Source of the DNA: Novosphingobium panipatense
GTDB taxonomy: Bacteria; Pseudomonadota; Alphaproteobacteria; Sphingomonadales; Sphingomonadaceae
Length of the DNA: 64,000 nt
Assembly: GCF_002149965.1 (NCBI RefSeq)
Contig: NZ_MSQB01000010.1
Coordinates: forward strand, 62,001 to 126,000
Reading direction: 5' to 3'
Shown: positions 25,908 through 34,386 of the stretch, in pieces
Layout of the letters: each line of letters begins with the position of its first letter
Position numbering within the stretch: position 1 is the stretch's first letter
Program-made: the position numbers and the translations under genes
The notes under the pieces: generated by a model
What the model was told of the DNA's origin: nothing
The model's input: only the letters and a program-made list of their open reading frames with translations
Databases searched by the model: none

Positions 25908-26122
25908 GACTGCACCTCCTCGGCGCTTTCGACCAAAGTGGTCGGATAGCCATCGTCCGCCAGCGCCTTCTGGATATCTTCCTGGCTTGCGGTGGTGGTC
26001 ACGGAAATGGTGCGCGACACGGTATCGGCCTCGACAGTGGCCGCAGGATCGACCTTGCCGATCGCCTCGTTGATGTGCCGGACGCACGATCCGCAGGTCA
26101 TGTCCTGGACGTGGAACTGCAT
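25904..26122 (-). CDS. copZ: Copper chaperone CopZ (HMA domain)
   Basis: 72 residues, single heavy-metal-associated domain with metal loop [11 protein letters not shown] near residue 8. Cytosolic Cu(I) carrier to the P1B ATPase encoded divergently. ATG at 26122 chosen; the frame extends upstream only through the promoter. A CueR box lies 40 to 65 bases upstream. Confidence 0.9.
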   Translation of the reverse strand: MQFHVQDMTCGSCVRHINEAIGKVDPAATVEADTVSRTISVTTTASQEDIQKALADDGYPTTLVESAEEVQS

Positions 26123-26163
26123 CGGGATTCTCCTCAAAATTCGAGTTCGTCCCGTAAGAAATG

Positions 26164-26188
26164 GGGCTTGCCATCGTTGGAAGGTCAA
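26164..26188 (-). promoter_or_regulatory. CueR-type promoter box for copZ
   Basis: Minus-strand TTGACC (26188-26183) followed by a dyad TTCCAACGATGGCAAG, matching the CueR arrangement. It faces the box at 26215 across 26 bases, so the divergent copZ and copA-type ATPase genes have separate CueR sites. Confidence 0.65.
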
Positions 26189-26214
26189 CCCGCCCGGCCA
26201 AAAAAACTTGAACC

Positions 26215-26239
26215 TTGACCTTCCAATGATGGGAAGCCT
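26215..26239 (+). promoter_or_regulatory. CueR-type promoter box for the copper ATPase
   Basis: TTGACC (26215-26220) continues as TTCCAATGATGGGAAG, an imperfect CTTCC-n6-GGAAG dyad in the spacer. Very close to the E. coli copA promoter layout as I know it. Located 44 bases before the ATPase ATG. Confidence 0.7.
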
Positions 26240-26282
26240 CACATGGGGTTGGTCAAGTTCGCGAGAATCGAGGAAGCGGAAC

Positions 26283-28793
26283 ATGCTGGCCGAAAAATCC
26301 CCCATCGAAACAGATGTTTCGACAATCACCCTGCCCATCGAGGGTATGACCTGCGCGTCGTGCGTGGGCCGCGTCGAACGCGCAATCGGCAAGATCGAAG
26401 GCGTGAGCGCGGTCAACGTCAATCTCGCAACCGAGCGGGCAAGCATCACGACGGGAGGCCCGGTCAATCGGTCCGAGCTGGTAAAAGCGGTCGAGTCGGC
26501 GGGCTATACGGTGCCAGCAGAAACCACAGAACTTACCGTGCTCGGCATGACCTGTGCGTCATGCGTCGGGCGCGTCGAGCGTGCGCTCAAGGCCGTGCCG
26601 GGTGTGGTGGAAGCGAGCGTCAATCTGGCGACCGAGCGCGCCACGATCCGCGGCGCGGCTGACGCAAAGTCGCTGATCGCTGCCATCGCTGGCGCGGGGT
26701 ATGAAGCAAAACCTCTGGCCGCGAAGGCCGCCGATGCCGATGACGGCGACGATCGAAAGGAAGAGGAGCGCAAGCTGCTCAAGCGCGATCTCACCATCGC
26801 GGTGATCCTCGCTCTCCCGGTCTTTCTCATGGAAATGGGGTCTCACCTCATTCCCAGCGTCCATATGTACATTGCGATGTCGATCGGCATGCAGACGAGC
26901 TGGTACATTCAGTTCGCGCTGACGACCCTCGTGCTCGCAATTCCAGGCTTTCGTTTCTACCAGAAAGGCCTCCCGGCCCTGATCCGGCTCGCTCCGGACA
27001 TGAACTCGCTCGTCGCGGTCGGCACGCTGGCGGCATATGGCTATTCGCTTGTTGCCACTTTCGCTCCGACGCTTCTCCCGCCAGGGACAGTGAACGTCTA
27101 TTATGAGGCGGCAGCGGTCATCATCGCGTTGATCCTGCTCGGCCGCTATCTGGAGGCGAGGGCAAAAGGGCGCACGTCCGAGGCGATCAAGCGTCTCGTT
27201 GGCCTCCAGGCCAAAACAGCGCGCGTACGCCGTGCCGACGGTACGGTCGAAGTTGCCGTCGCAGACGTCGTTGCGGGCGACATCATCGAAGTTCGGCCCG
27301 GTGAACGGATCCCTGTCGACGGCGAGGTTATCGAGGGCGAAAGCTACGTCGATGAATCCATGATCACCGGTGAGCCAATTCCGGCCAGGAAAGCGGAAGG
27401 GGCGAGCCTCGTCGGGGGCACTGTCAACCAGAAGGGGGCTCTGGCATTCCGCGCAACGGCAGTCGGCGATGCCACCATGCTGTCCCAGATCATTCGCATG
27501 GTCGAGCAGGCGCAAGGATCGAAGCTGCCGATCCAGGCGCTCGTGGACAAGGTGACGATGTGGTTCGTGCCCGCTGTCATGGCGGTGGCCGCGCTCACGT
27601 TCGGCGCCTGGCTGGTATTCGGTCCGTCCCCGGCCTTGACCTTCGCGCTGGTCAATGCGGTCGCGGTCCTCATCATTGCCTGCCCCTGCGCGATGGGTCT
27701 GGCGACGCCTACAGCCATCATGGTTGGCACCGGGCGGGGAGCTGAACTGGGCATTCTGTTCCGCAAGGGAGAAGCGCTGCAGCTGCTGCGTGATGCCAAG
27801 GTCGTCGCCGTCGACAAGACCGGCACGCTGACCGAAGGCCGACCTGCGCTGACGGACTTGCAGGTCACGCTCGGCTTCGACCGGTCGGCCGTTCTCGCCC
27901 GGATTGCGGCAGTAGAGGACAAGTCCGAACATCCGATTGCCCGCGCTATTGTCGACGCCGCTCTTGCCGAGAAGCTTAGTCTCGCTGAGGTGGCCAACTT
28001 TGAATCCCTGACCGGGCGCGGTGTTCGCGCCGAGGTGCTTGGCGATCGGGTCGAAATCGGGGCGGATCGCTACATGCGCGAGCTTGGTCTGGACGTCACC
28101 GCTTTCGCCAAGACAGCATCACGCCTGGCCGCTGAAGGCAAGTCGCCCCTCTATGCAGCGATCAATGGCAAGCTTGCAGCCGTCATCGCTGTGGCTGATC
28201 CCATCAAGGAAACGACCCCTGCGGCCATTGCCGCTCTTCACGGTCTCGGCCTGAAGGTTGCGATGATCACCGGCGACAATCAGCACACCGCCCAGGCGAT
28301 CGCGCGCCAGTTGGGCATCGACGAGGTTGTCGCTGAAGTCCTGCCTGACGGAAAGGTCGAGGCCGTACGCCGCCTGAAAGCAGAATATGGTCGCCTCGCC
28401 TTCATCGGTGACGGCATCAACGATGCACCGGCGCTTGCCGAGGCAGACGTCGGGATTGCGGTCGGCACGGGCACGGACATCGCCATCGAGGCTGCCGACG
28501 TCGTGCTGATGTCGGGCCACCTCAACGGCGTGGCGTCGGCGATCGCGCTCTCTCGTGCCACGATCGGGAACATCCGCCAGAACCTCTTCTGGGCCTTCGC
28601 CTATAATACGGCGCTCATCCCGGTCGCTGCCGGTGCTTTATGGCCGATCTGGGGCATCCTGCTGTCACCGGTGTTTGCTGCCGGCGCGATGGCAATGTCG
28701 AGCGTGTTCGTCCTCGGTAATTCGCTGCGGCTTCGGGGATTCCAACCCCCGGAGGGATCGACTGGCACGCTTGAAAAGGGAGCGGGGCGATGA
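26283..28793 (+). CDS. copA: P1B-1 Cu(I)-exporting ATPase with two HMA domains
   Basis: 836 residues. Two N-terminal metal domains each carry [14 protein letters not shown]; the membrane site is [15 protein letters not shown]; the actuator motif is [12 protein letters not shown]; phosphorylation site [11 protein letters not shown]; nucleotide-domain SEHPIARAI; hinge [18 protein letters not shown]. It pumps Cu(I) to the periplasm, where the CopA oxidase acts. ATG 26283 ([12 protein letters not shown]) chosen because it follows the CueR promoter; the frame is open upstream through the copZ promoter. ATGA overlap with cueR copy 2. Confidence 0.95.
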   Translation: MLAEKSPIETDVSTITLPIEGMTCASCVGRVERAIGKIEGVSAVNVNLATERASITTGGPVNRSELVKAVESAGYTVPAETTELTVLGMTCASCVGRVERALKAVPGVVEASVNLATERATIRGAADAKSLIAAIAGAGYEAKPLAAKAADADDGDDRKEEERKLLKRDLTIAVILALPVFLMEMGSHLIPSVHMYIAMSIGMQTSWYIQFALTTLVLAIPGFRFYQKGLPALIRLAPDMNSLVAVGTLAAYGYSLVATFAPTLLPPGTVNVYYEAAAVIIALILLGRYLEARAKGRTSEAIKRLVGLQAKTARVRRADGTVEVAVADVVAGDIIEVRPGERIPVDGEVIEGESYVDESMITGEPIPARKAEGASLVGGTVNQKGALAFRATAVGDATMLSQIIRMVEQAQGSKLPIQALVDKVTMWFVPAVMAVAALTFGAWLVFGPSPALTFALVNAVAVLIIACPCAMGLATPTAIMVGTGRGAELGILFRKGEALQLLRDAKVVAVDKTGTLTEGRPALTDLQVTLGFDRSAVLARIAAVEDKSEHPIARAIVDAALAEKLSLAEVANFESLTGRGVRAEVLGDRVEIGADRYMRELGLDVTAFAKTASRLAAEGKSPLYAAINGKLAAVIAVADPIKETTPAAIAALHGLGLKVAMITGDNQHTAQAIARQLGIDEVVAEVLPDGKVEAVRRLKAEYGRLAFIGDGINDAPALAEADVGIAVGTGTDIAIEAADVVLMSGHLNGVASAIALSRATIGNIRQNLFWAFAYNTALIPVAAGALWPIWGILLSPVFAAGAMAMSSVFVLGNSLRLRGFQPPEGSTGTLEKGAGR

Positions 28794-29242
28794 ACATCGG
28801 CCAAGCAGCCAAGGCGTCCGGCGTCTCCGCTAAGATGATCCGCTACTATGAGCAGACTGGCCTCATTCCAAAGGCGGATCGCCGGGATTCAGGTTATCGG
28901 GACTATTCACCGGGCGACGTCAACATGCTCCGTTTCATCCGACGCGCGCGGGACCTTGGGTTCGCGGTGACGGAGATCAACGAGCTCCTCAACCTGTGGC
29001 GCGACCGGTCGCGCCACAGCGCCGACGTCAAGCGGATTGCGCAGTCGCATATTTTCGAGCTGCAGGACCGCATCAAGGGGCTCAACCAGATGGTCGATAC
29101 GTTGCAGGGGCTGGTGAGTTGCTGCGCCGGCGATGACCGTCCAGACTGCCCGATTATCGCGGATCTTGAAGAGCCTTCATCGGGAAGTGCGTTACCGGCC
29201 CCGGCCTCTGTCGGAATTGGCCGCCTGCGTCATCGACCCTGA
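28790..29242 (+). CDS. cueR: MerR-family Cu(I) regulator CueR, copy 2
   Basis: 150 residues, DNA-binding part identical to copy 1 for the first 40 residues, dimer helix, and metal loop [13 protein letters not shown] (Cys-x7-Cys with an extra Cys). Translationally coupled to the copper ATPase, so it is likely autoactivated from the box at 26215. Probably the main regulator of the three CueR sites. Confidence 0.92.
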   Translation: MNIGQAAKASGVSAKMIRYYEQTGLIPKADRRDSGYRDYSPGDVNMLRFIRRARDLGFAVTEINELLNLWRDRSRHSADVKRIAQSHIFELQDRIKGLNQMVDTLQGLVSCCAGDDRPDCPIIADLEEPSSGSALPAPASVGIGRLRHRP

Positions 29243-29359
29243 AGTCCTCTGTGCTCTCCGGTAATTCACTGAACATCGTCGCGGATTGGGGGACGCCGAT
29301 GGTAGAGAGCTTATCAGGGAAGGCCAAGACGGACGGAACGGTAGAGGGGGAGTGCATCA

Positions 29360-30532
29360 ATGGCCTTGGAGTTCCGGCAGGGGTGGGGATGGCTGGTACT
29401 CGCTGCGCTCACGGTTTCCACCATCGGCGATGAAATTACGCTTCTCACGCTTATGTTTCGGACCGCCGAAGGTTCATCGGCATATGGCGTCCCAACCCTG
29501 CTCATCGCGGAGCTGCTTCCCGGCCTGATCGCCGCCCCTTGGGCGGGGCGGCTGATAGATCGCAGGGACGCAGCTCTGGTGCTGATCGTCGTCTCGGCAC
29601 TGCAGGCAGTCGTGATCGCGATCGTCGCAGCTATCCCGCCGATGACCCTCGTCGGTGCGGCGGTTCTGAGCCTGCTGTTCACAATCAGCAGTGCCGCCAC
29701 CTTTGCGCTCATTCCGGTCCTTTCCGGCGCGCTCGGCATGACGCTGGCGCGCGCGAACAGCTATCTCGAAATCGTCCGTAGTTTGGGCATGCTGGCAGGT
29801 CCGGTCGCAGGTGGAATCCTAATCGGTTGGATCGGGGCCAGCAACGCACTTATGGTCGATGCCACCAGCTTTGCCGTTTTGTGCTGCATCGTAGCTATGA
29901 GTGGCCTGCGCCGCAGACCCCAGAAGGAAGAAGCGGCAGAGCCTGATCTGTTCGCCGACTACCGCCCATTACTCGGTAATCGAAGAATTATGGTGGTCAC
30001 GGGCGCGCTGAGCCTGGAGGTTTTTGCCACGGCAATTGCTGACGTCGCTTTCGTTTTCCTGGTGATGATGACGCTGAAGAGCGGGCCTGTTGCATTTGGC
30101 GTGCTTACCGCCCTCTGGGCCGCCGGGATGCTCCTTGGCGCGACGATGGCCGAAACCGTCATCGGCAACAGATTGGGAGCGACAGCGTTCGGGACGGCTG
30201 GGGTCATGGGGGCGACCATGCTGCTGATCGGCCTAGCGCCAAGCACACTGGCGATCGTCGCCATCGCGTTCGTCGCCGGCGGCGGGGCTAACAGCATCCA
30301 CAACGTTGCCGTGCGAACGTTGCTCCAATCCGAGTGTCCGCCGGCCCAACATGGCAAGGTTGCTGCAATCTACGGCGCAGTCACTCGGACCGCCACTATT
30401 GGTGGATACGTCGCCGGCGGGCTGTTTGTCCCGGATGATGCGCCGAGCGCTTACCTCGTCGGTGGAATGCTGGGCGTTGCAGCGGGCATGGTCGGGTGGC
30501 GAGTTTTTAATGGCAAGTGGAAGACGGCTTAA
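29360..30532 (+). CDS. MFS transporter, uncharacterised
   Basis: 390 residues, 12 predicted helices, with the post-helix-2 loop AGRLIDRRDAALVL and an interior GPVAGGILIGWIGASNAL, similar to EntS/macrolide-type MFS exporters. Ribosome site GAGGGGG before the ATG. Lies at the border of the copper region and the accessory island, with no linked regulator in sight. Substrate unknown. Confidence 0.8.
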   Translation: MALEFRQGWGWLVLAALTVSTIGDEITLLTLMFRTAEGSSAYGVPTLLIAELLPGLIAAPWAGRLIDRRDAALVLIVVSALQAVVIAIVAAIPPMTLVGAAVLSLLFTISSAATFALIPVLSGALGMTLARANSYLEIVRSLGMLAGPVAGGILIGWIGASNALMVDATSFAVLCCIVAMSGLRRRPQKEEAAEPDLFADYRPLLGNRRIMVVTGALSLEVFATAIADVAFVFLVMMTLKSGPVAFGVLTALWAAGMLLGATMAETVIGNRLGATAFGTAGVMGATMLLIGLAPSTLAIVAIAFVAGGGANSIHNVAVRTLLQSECPPAQHGKVAAIYGAVTRTATIGGYVAGGLFVPDDAPSAYLVGGMLGVAAGMVGWRVFNGKWKTA

Positions 30533-30535
30533 GCC

Positions 30536-31300
30536 TCAGCCGACCTCTGGAGGTCGCATATACTCCCGGAAATCCTTCATTTCTTCCGCGGTCGGCACCG
30601 GCGTGGTAGGCATGAAGCGGATCGTTTCGGCGAGGTCGCGGCGAGTATGGTAGCCTATGATTGAGCCGCCGACGCTCAGTTCATATTCCATGCTGCCTGT
30701 GTAGCGATTGGGCATCGCGAGCCCAGGCGCAAAGGCAATCGGTTTGTTCTTGGATTTGCTGCCGCTGACCTCATGCTTGGCAAGGGCAATGCGGATAAAC
30801 TCGATCGTCGTGAACCCCATCTCGGTCCGCGCCAGATCATCGCGCATCCGTTGTACAAGCTCGGGATTGTCGCGGGCGATTCTGAGCTGCTGCGCGCGAA
30901 GCTCCCGATCGTAGTGCTGGTAATTGACCTCGCGTTCCAGATGGGCTGCTTTCAGATCGAAGCCGCCGCTGGACGCAAGTCGGACCACTTCGTCGCACCG
31001 CTGGCGCCACGTCCGCAGCAACTCGTAAGCTGCGTAGATCCACATGGGCGAGAGAGCCGTCAAAAGCGCCATCGTCTCAAGCGGTCGATCGTCATCGTGC
31101 ATGTGCCGCAGAACTTCGCGCTCCATGCCGTTGAGGACATTGTCGATCAGCTCCAGTTGCTGACCCTGCATGACCAGCCAGGGATTGTCGCTGAAACCAG
31201 CGAGCGCGTTAAGGGCTGCCGTGAGCTCGGTGGGACCGATATCCTCGGCTCGCCTTGGTCCCGCCTGATCGTCGACTCGAGGCCAGTCATCCTCGCTCAT
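30536..31300 (-). CDS. Uncharacterised protein, last gene of the GNAT-recombinase-ART operon
   Basis: 254 residues from the ATG at 31300 (MSEDDWPRVDD), which overlaps the stop of the ART-like gene by four bases. Residues 30-180 are helical with a charged coiled-coil character (AAHLEREVNYQHYDREL and RIARDNPELVQRMRDDLART), the C-terminal part is beta-rich and ends YHTRRDLAETIRFMPTTP. No family recognised; no membrane segment or signal. As partner of an ADP-ribosyltransferase-like protein it could be an immunity, antitoxin or targeting factor. That is inference. Confidence 0.7.
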   Translation of the reverse strand: MSEDDWPRVDDQAGPRRAEDIGPTELTAALNALAGFSDNPWLVMQGQQLELIDNVLNGMEREVLRHMHDDDRPLETMALLTALSPMWIYAAYELLRTWRQRCDEVVRLASSGGFDLKAAHLEREVNYQHYDRELRAQQLRIARDNPELVQRMRDDLARTEMGFTTIEFIRIALAKHEVSGSKSKNKPIAFAPGLAMPNRYTGSMEYELSVGGSIIGYHTRRDLAETIRFMPTTPVPTAEEMKDFREYMRPPEVG

Positions 31301-31887
31301 ACCGGCGCCTCGCAAGGCTCCAGGATAAGCTGGAGAAGGTCCCCCGGTAGCATTTGTGCGTCGGTGATCGAGAACAGGGTGTCACGCGGGAGTAGGATCT
31401 CAAATTCCCCCTGAGCGGCGCCGTCGTGCATGTCGATCGCAGGCGAGCCGGCCGGCAGCCGAAATTCCAGCATGGTGGGGCGGCTCTGGTTGCGGCTGCG
31501 CTTGTCGAGGAATGCGTCGCACCAGCTTCGCTCCGTCGATGTCGAGATGTATCCGGGATAACGATAATGCAGGCCCACAAAGCTGGCCGGTGCCCCCTCC
31601 AGGGCGCCGCGAACACCCCAGCCATGGCCATGGCCCGACCAGAGCGTCTGCGCACTCAACAGGCGCGACATTGAGAAAACGGCGTCGATGGCGTCGCGTT
31701 TTGCACGCGCGCCGGATGAAAACGTGCCGAAGTTCGGATTGTGCGACAGTGCCTCGGTGCGCCCCTGCGCGATCGCATGAAAAAAGGTCGAATCCGCCCC
31801 ATAGCTTCGCAAGGCCAAGTGCTCTGCCTCGGTTAACTCTCGCTCACGGCCGATCAGGCCGTTTGCAGTTACGATGAGTGCTGTCAC
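31297..31887 (-). CDS. ADP-ribosyltransferase-like protein (R-S-E class, first Arg replaced)
   Basis: 196 residues. The order of motifs follows the exoenzyme ADP-ribosyltransferase fold: N-terminal LTEAEHLALRSYGADSTFF, strand TLWSGHGHG, the STS motif in PGYISTSTERSW (115-117) and the ARTT-loop glutamates in AAQGEFEILLPRDT (Glu161 and Glu163). The catalytic Arg expected in the first strand (L-x-R-G) is Ser84 in LWSG, so NAD binding may be altered or use another residue. No signal peptide, so it is intracellular unless exported by another route. Overlaps both neighbours by four bases. Confidence 0.7.
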   Translation of the reverse strand: MTALIVTANGLIGRERELTEAEHLALRSYGADSTFFHAIAQGRTEALSHNPNFGTFSSGARAKRDAIDAVFSMSRLLSAQTLWSGHGHGWGVRGALEGAPASFVGLHYRYPGYISTSTERSWCDAFLDKRSRNQSRPTMLEFRLPAGSPAIDMHDGAAQGEFEILLPRDTLFSITDAQMLPGDLLQLILEPCEAPV

Positions 31888-33011
31888 AGAAAACCTTCCC
31901 CCGCGTGCTCGCGGAACCGCTCATGGTCCCGCACATATTCGGCGACCATCTCGAGCGACGAGTGGCGGCTATGCTCTTTCATCTTGAACAGGTTCGCGCT
32001 TTGCCGCCCCGCTTCGGTGAGGAAGCCGGCCCTCAGCGAATGGCCAGAGAACAATTCAGGCGGATAGCCGGCCGCTACGGCTGCGGCCTTGACCACAAGG
32101 GCCACGCCCTGCGCGCTCATCGACTTTTCAGTGAGACGACCCTGCGGCGTGAGCTTGCGGAACACCGGACCGCTGCAAATCCCCGCCTTTTCAATCCATG
32201 CATTATAATGGTGGACAGGTTCGAGCCTGCGACCATCCAGAATGGCCACGGTTTGGCCATCGCCCTCCTGATCGGTCTTGGAGGAAGGAATCCGGATCAA
32301 AAGGCCGCGCGCATCTTCGGCCACCCGGGCGACTGTTACTTCAACGAGCTCGGAGCGTCGGAAGGCGCCTGCCATCCCGATCGCAAGCAGCGCGCGGTCG
32401 CGATAGGCGCGCAGGTCATCCCCGGTGATGCTCCTGAGCATGTCGCGCATCACATCGCCATCGGCTGCGCGCTTCTTGTCCGGGAGGTCGTCACGCTTTT
32501 CCCGCCGGATCGCGCGCATCGCCTTTTCGAGCCGGGCGGCGTCCGGCTGGGAGGTCGGGGGTTCCAGGTCGGCTGCGCGATGGGCGAACACGATTGCAGC
32601 CAGCCGCCGGCCTATGGTCGCCTTGCCAAGCGGAGATGGCGCTTTGCGCGGAAGAACCTTGCCCGTCTTGGTCCGTCGTGGTTCGAGGGGGACAAATCCG
32701 GTCTCGGCGAGCAATGTAAGGAACGCGGCCACAGTTGAAGGTGTGGCAGGCAGCGGCCGGTAACCACTTTCGCGACACCAGGCGCAAAACAGCCGCCAAT
32801 CCGACTTGTACGCGCGCAGCGTGGCATCGGCCGAGGCACGGCCTACATAGCGATCGACACGCTCGCGGTCGTCGGCGGTCAGATCCGGAAGGTAAGGCTC
32901 GAGGCTCTCCACGGTATCGAGAAGGACCATCGCACCGGCGAGGACAGCTTCGAGATCGTCAGCTACTTCTGCCGGAGGCGGAGGAGCGGGGGGGACGTCG
33001 CCGTTCATCAT
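31884..33011 (-). CDS. Tyrosine recombinase/integrase embedded in an operon
   Basis: 375 residues. N-terminal SAM-like core-binding domain (about 50-165) and catalytic domain with Arg218 (AFRRSELVEV), His324 and Arg327 (SGHSLRAGF), His350 (SRHSSLEM) and Tyr359 (AEYVRD). All catalytic positions are present, so it should be active. ATGA overlap with the ART-like gene and overlap with the GNAT gene mean it is co-translated with them, unlike the usual free-standing integrase. No tRNA or att-like duplication seen nearby. Confidence 0.9.
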   Translation of the reverse strand: MMNGDVPPAPPPPAEVADDLEAVLAGAMVLLDTVESLEPYLPDLTADDRERVDRYVGRASADATLRAYKSDWRLFCAWCRESGYRPLPATPSTVAAFLTLLAETGFVPLEPRRTKTGKVLPRKAPSPLGKATIGRRLAAIVFAHRAADLEPPTSQPDAARLEKAMRAIRREKRDDLPDKKRAADGDVMRDMLRSITGDDLRAYRDRALLAIGMAGAFRRSELVEVTVARVAEDARGLLIRIPSSKTDQEGDGQTVAILDGRRLEPVHHYNAWIEKAGICSGPVFRKLTPQGRLTEKSMSAQGVALVVKAAAVAAGYPPELFSGHSLRAGFLTEAGRQSANLFKMKEHSRHSSLEMVAEYVRDHERFREHAGEGFL

Positions 33012-33535
33012 GGCAATAGTGTCAACCGCGACGGAAGTGGGACTGCCTGAAGGTCTCGCACCTTCATAGGCAGCGATAGAAGATTCACGGCATCCTCATC
33101 CTGATCCGCGAGATCCCACTGAAGGTTGAACCGGCGATAGAAGGCCAGGCGTGGATCGTCGTCTTCAACATCCTGCTTGTATCGCTTGAGCTCGACTGGG
33201 CGGATGTCAGCATCAGGATGGTGACGCTTCGCCCAATCGACCATGAGGTTGAGGGCGACAGTACCGATGCCCTGGCGATGCCAGGTTGATGGGTCGACAA
33301 CGTTGAAGCCGTTTGAGAGCCGGACGCCCTGGTGACGACTGAACGAGGCTCCAGCGCGCATCATTATCTTCGCGCCGTCCAGGTCGCGACCCGGAACGAG
33401 CTTCAGGGTTTTCGCGCCCTCGACCGCCAGCAGCAGTTCGAGCTGCTCATTCGTATCCGCAGTCTGATGTATGATCAGCGTCACCGGATCCGTTTCACCC
33501 TTCACGGTGGATTGCAGGCTGTACCGAGCGACCAT
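33008..33535 (-). CDS. GNAT-family acetyltransferase-like protein
   Basis: 175 residues. The acetyl-CoA loop HRQGIGTVALNLMVDWAK (Q/R-x-x-G-x-G) and the later LAFYRRFNLQWD strand are typical of the GNAT fold; the first 70 residues are less typical. First gene of the leftward four-gene operon. Substrate unknown: it could modify tRNA, a partner protein or a small molecule. Confidence 0.65.
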   Translation of the reverse strand: MVARYSLQSTVKGETDPVTLIIHQTADTNEQLELLLAVEGAKTLKLVPGRDLDGAKIMMRAGASFSRHQGVRLSNGFNVVDPSTWHRQGIGTVALNLMVDWAKRHHPDADIRPVELKRYKQDVEDDDPRLAFYRRFNLQWDLADQDEDAVNLLSLPMKVRDLQAVPLPSRLTLLP

Positions 33536-33756
33536 GATTTTCGTCCTTGAGTGATCCTTTCGAAGGTATCCAACCCCCTCCTAAAACGCCAGAATGTTTT
33601 TAGCAGGAATCAGTCTTATCGCTAATTACGTGCATGGCATTGGCCGCGTGATCGGTCCAGATTCCGAGGGTGCGCCATGTCTGGATTGATTGGCATCCGG
33701 TGCCTTTTGTGGTATCAAAATAATACGATGTCATTCTGTGTTCTGATGGTGCGAAT
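33536..33756. promoter_or_regulatory. Divergent promoter region between the GNAT operon and vapBC
   Basis: 221 bases without a gene. An A/T-rich dyad GTAT...ATAC (33712-33726, centre CAAAATA) lies 31 bases before the vapB ATG and is a candidate VapB operator. AAAAC...GTTTT near 33581-33599 faces the GNAT gene. Confidence 0.4.
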
Positions 33757-33999
33757 ATGGTGCAGGTTAACATAACTCCTAACGGGCGCATGAGTTTGCC
33801 CATCGACATTCGCAAGCGGCTTGGCCTGGAGAATGGCGGCTCGGTCATCGTCGAGGAAACAGATACCGGCGTCGTTCTGCGCACAGTTACGCAGGCGGTG
33901 GCGCGGGCGCAGGCTATCGCCAAGCGCTACACCGAAGGAAACCCCGACGCGAGAGTCGCGGCGTTCCTCGCCGACCGAAGCGCCGAGAGCGGCGAATGA
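33757..33999 (+). CDS. vapB: AbrB/MazE-type antitoxin (VapB)
   Basis: 80 residues. N-terminal swapped-hairpin DNA-binding domain (VNITPNGRMSLPIDIRKRLG followed by GSVIVEETDTGVVL) and a C-terminal toxin-wrapping tail with acidic and Arg residues. It would neutralise the PIN toxin encoded next and repress the promoter. ATGA overlap with vapC. Confidence 0.88.
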   Translation: MVQVNITPNGRMSLPIDIRKRLGLENGGSVIVEETDTGVVLRTVTQAVARAQAIAKRYTEGNPDARVAAFLADRSAESGE

Positions 34000-34385
34000 G
34001 CAAGGTCGTTCTCGATGCATCCGCCGTGCTTGCGTTGCTCAAGGGAGAGCGCGGAGGAGCGAAGGTGGCTGGGGTTTTGGCGGACGCGGCAATAGGTTCG
34101 TTCAATCTGGCCGAGGTGATCAGCCATTTTGTCCGGTTGGGTGCGCCGATCGAGGAAGTGCGGGAGATGCTTGGGGCCCTGCCGATGCGGGTTGTGGCCG
34201 CTGATGAGGCGCTTGCCTGGGAGGCCGGCGCGTTGCGCGCAGTGACGGCGGAAGCGGGCCTTTCGCTGGGCGATCGTTTCTGTCTTGCCCTCGCCAAACG
34301 CGAAGGCGTTCCCGCGTATACCGCCGATCAGGCATGGAAGACGGTGGCCGACGCCGCCAAGGTGAAAGTGACGGTCATTCGCTGA
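33996..34385 (+). CDS. vapC: PIN-domain RNase toxin (VapC)
   Basis: 129 residues with the PIN acidic set: Asp7 (VVLDASAVLA), Glu40 (FNLAEVISH), Asp93 (SLGDRFCLALA) and Asp111 (AYTADQAW). Mg-dependent RNase, often against tRNA or rRNA. Its stop is separated by a single base from the ATG of the STAND nuclease gene, so the toxin-antitoxin pair and the defence-like gene share a message. Confidence 0.9.
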   Translation: MSKVVLDASAVLALLKGERGGAKVAGVLADAAIGSFNLAEVISHFVRLGAPIEEVREMLGALPMRVVAADEALAWEAGALRAVTAEAGLSLGDRFCLALAKREGVPAYTADQAWKTVADAAKVKVTVIR

Positions 34386-34386
34386 T

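Noticed and set aside
26559..27932. 457-residue antisense open frame over the copper ATPase
   Set aside because: Shadow of a well-defined P-type ATPase; composition rich in Arg, His and Gln without motifs.
31884..33011. Tyrosine recombinase as the integrase that defines this island
   Set aside because: No tRNA, direct repeats or att-like ends were seen near it, and it is embedded mid-operon; a general element integrase role is unsupported.
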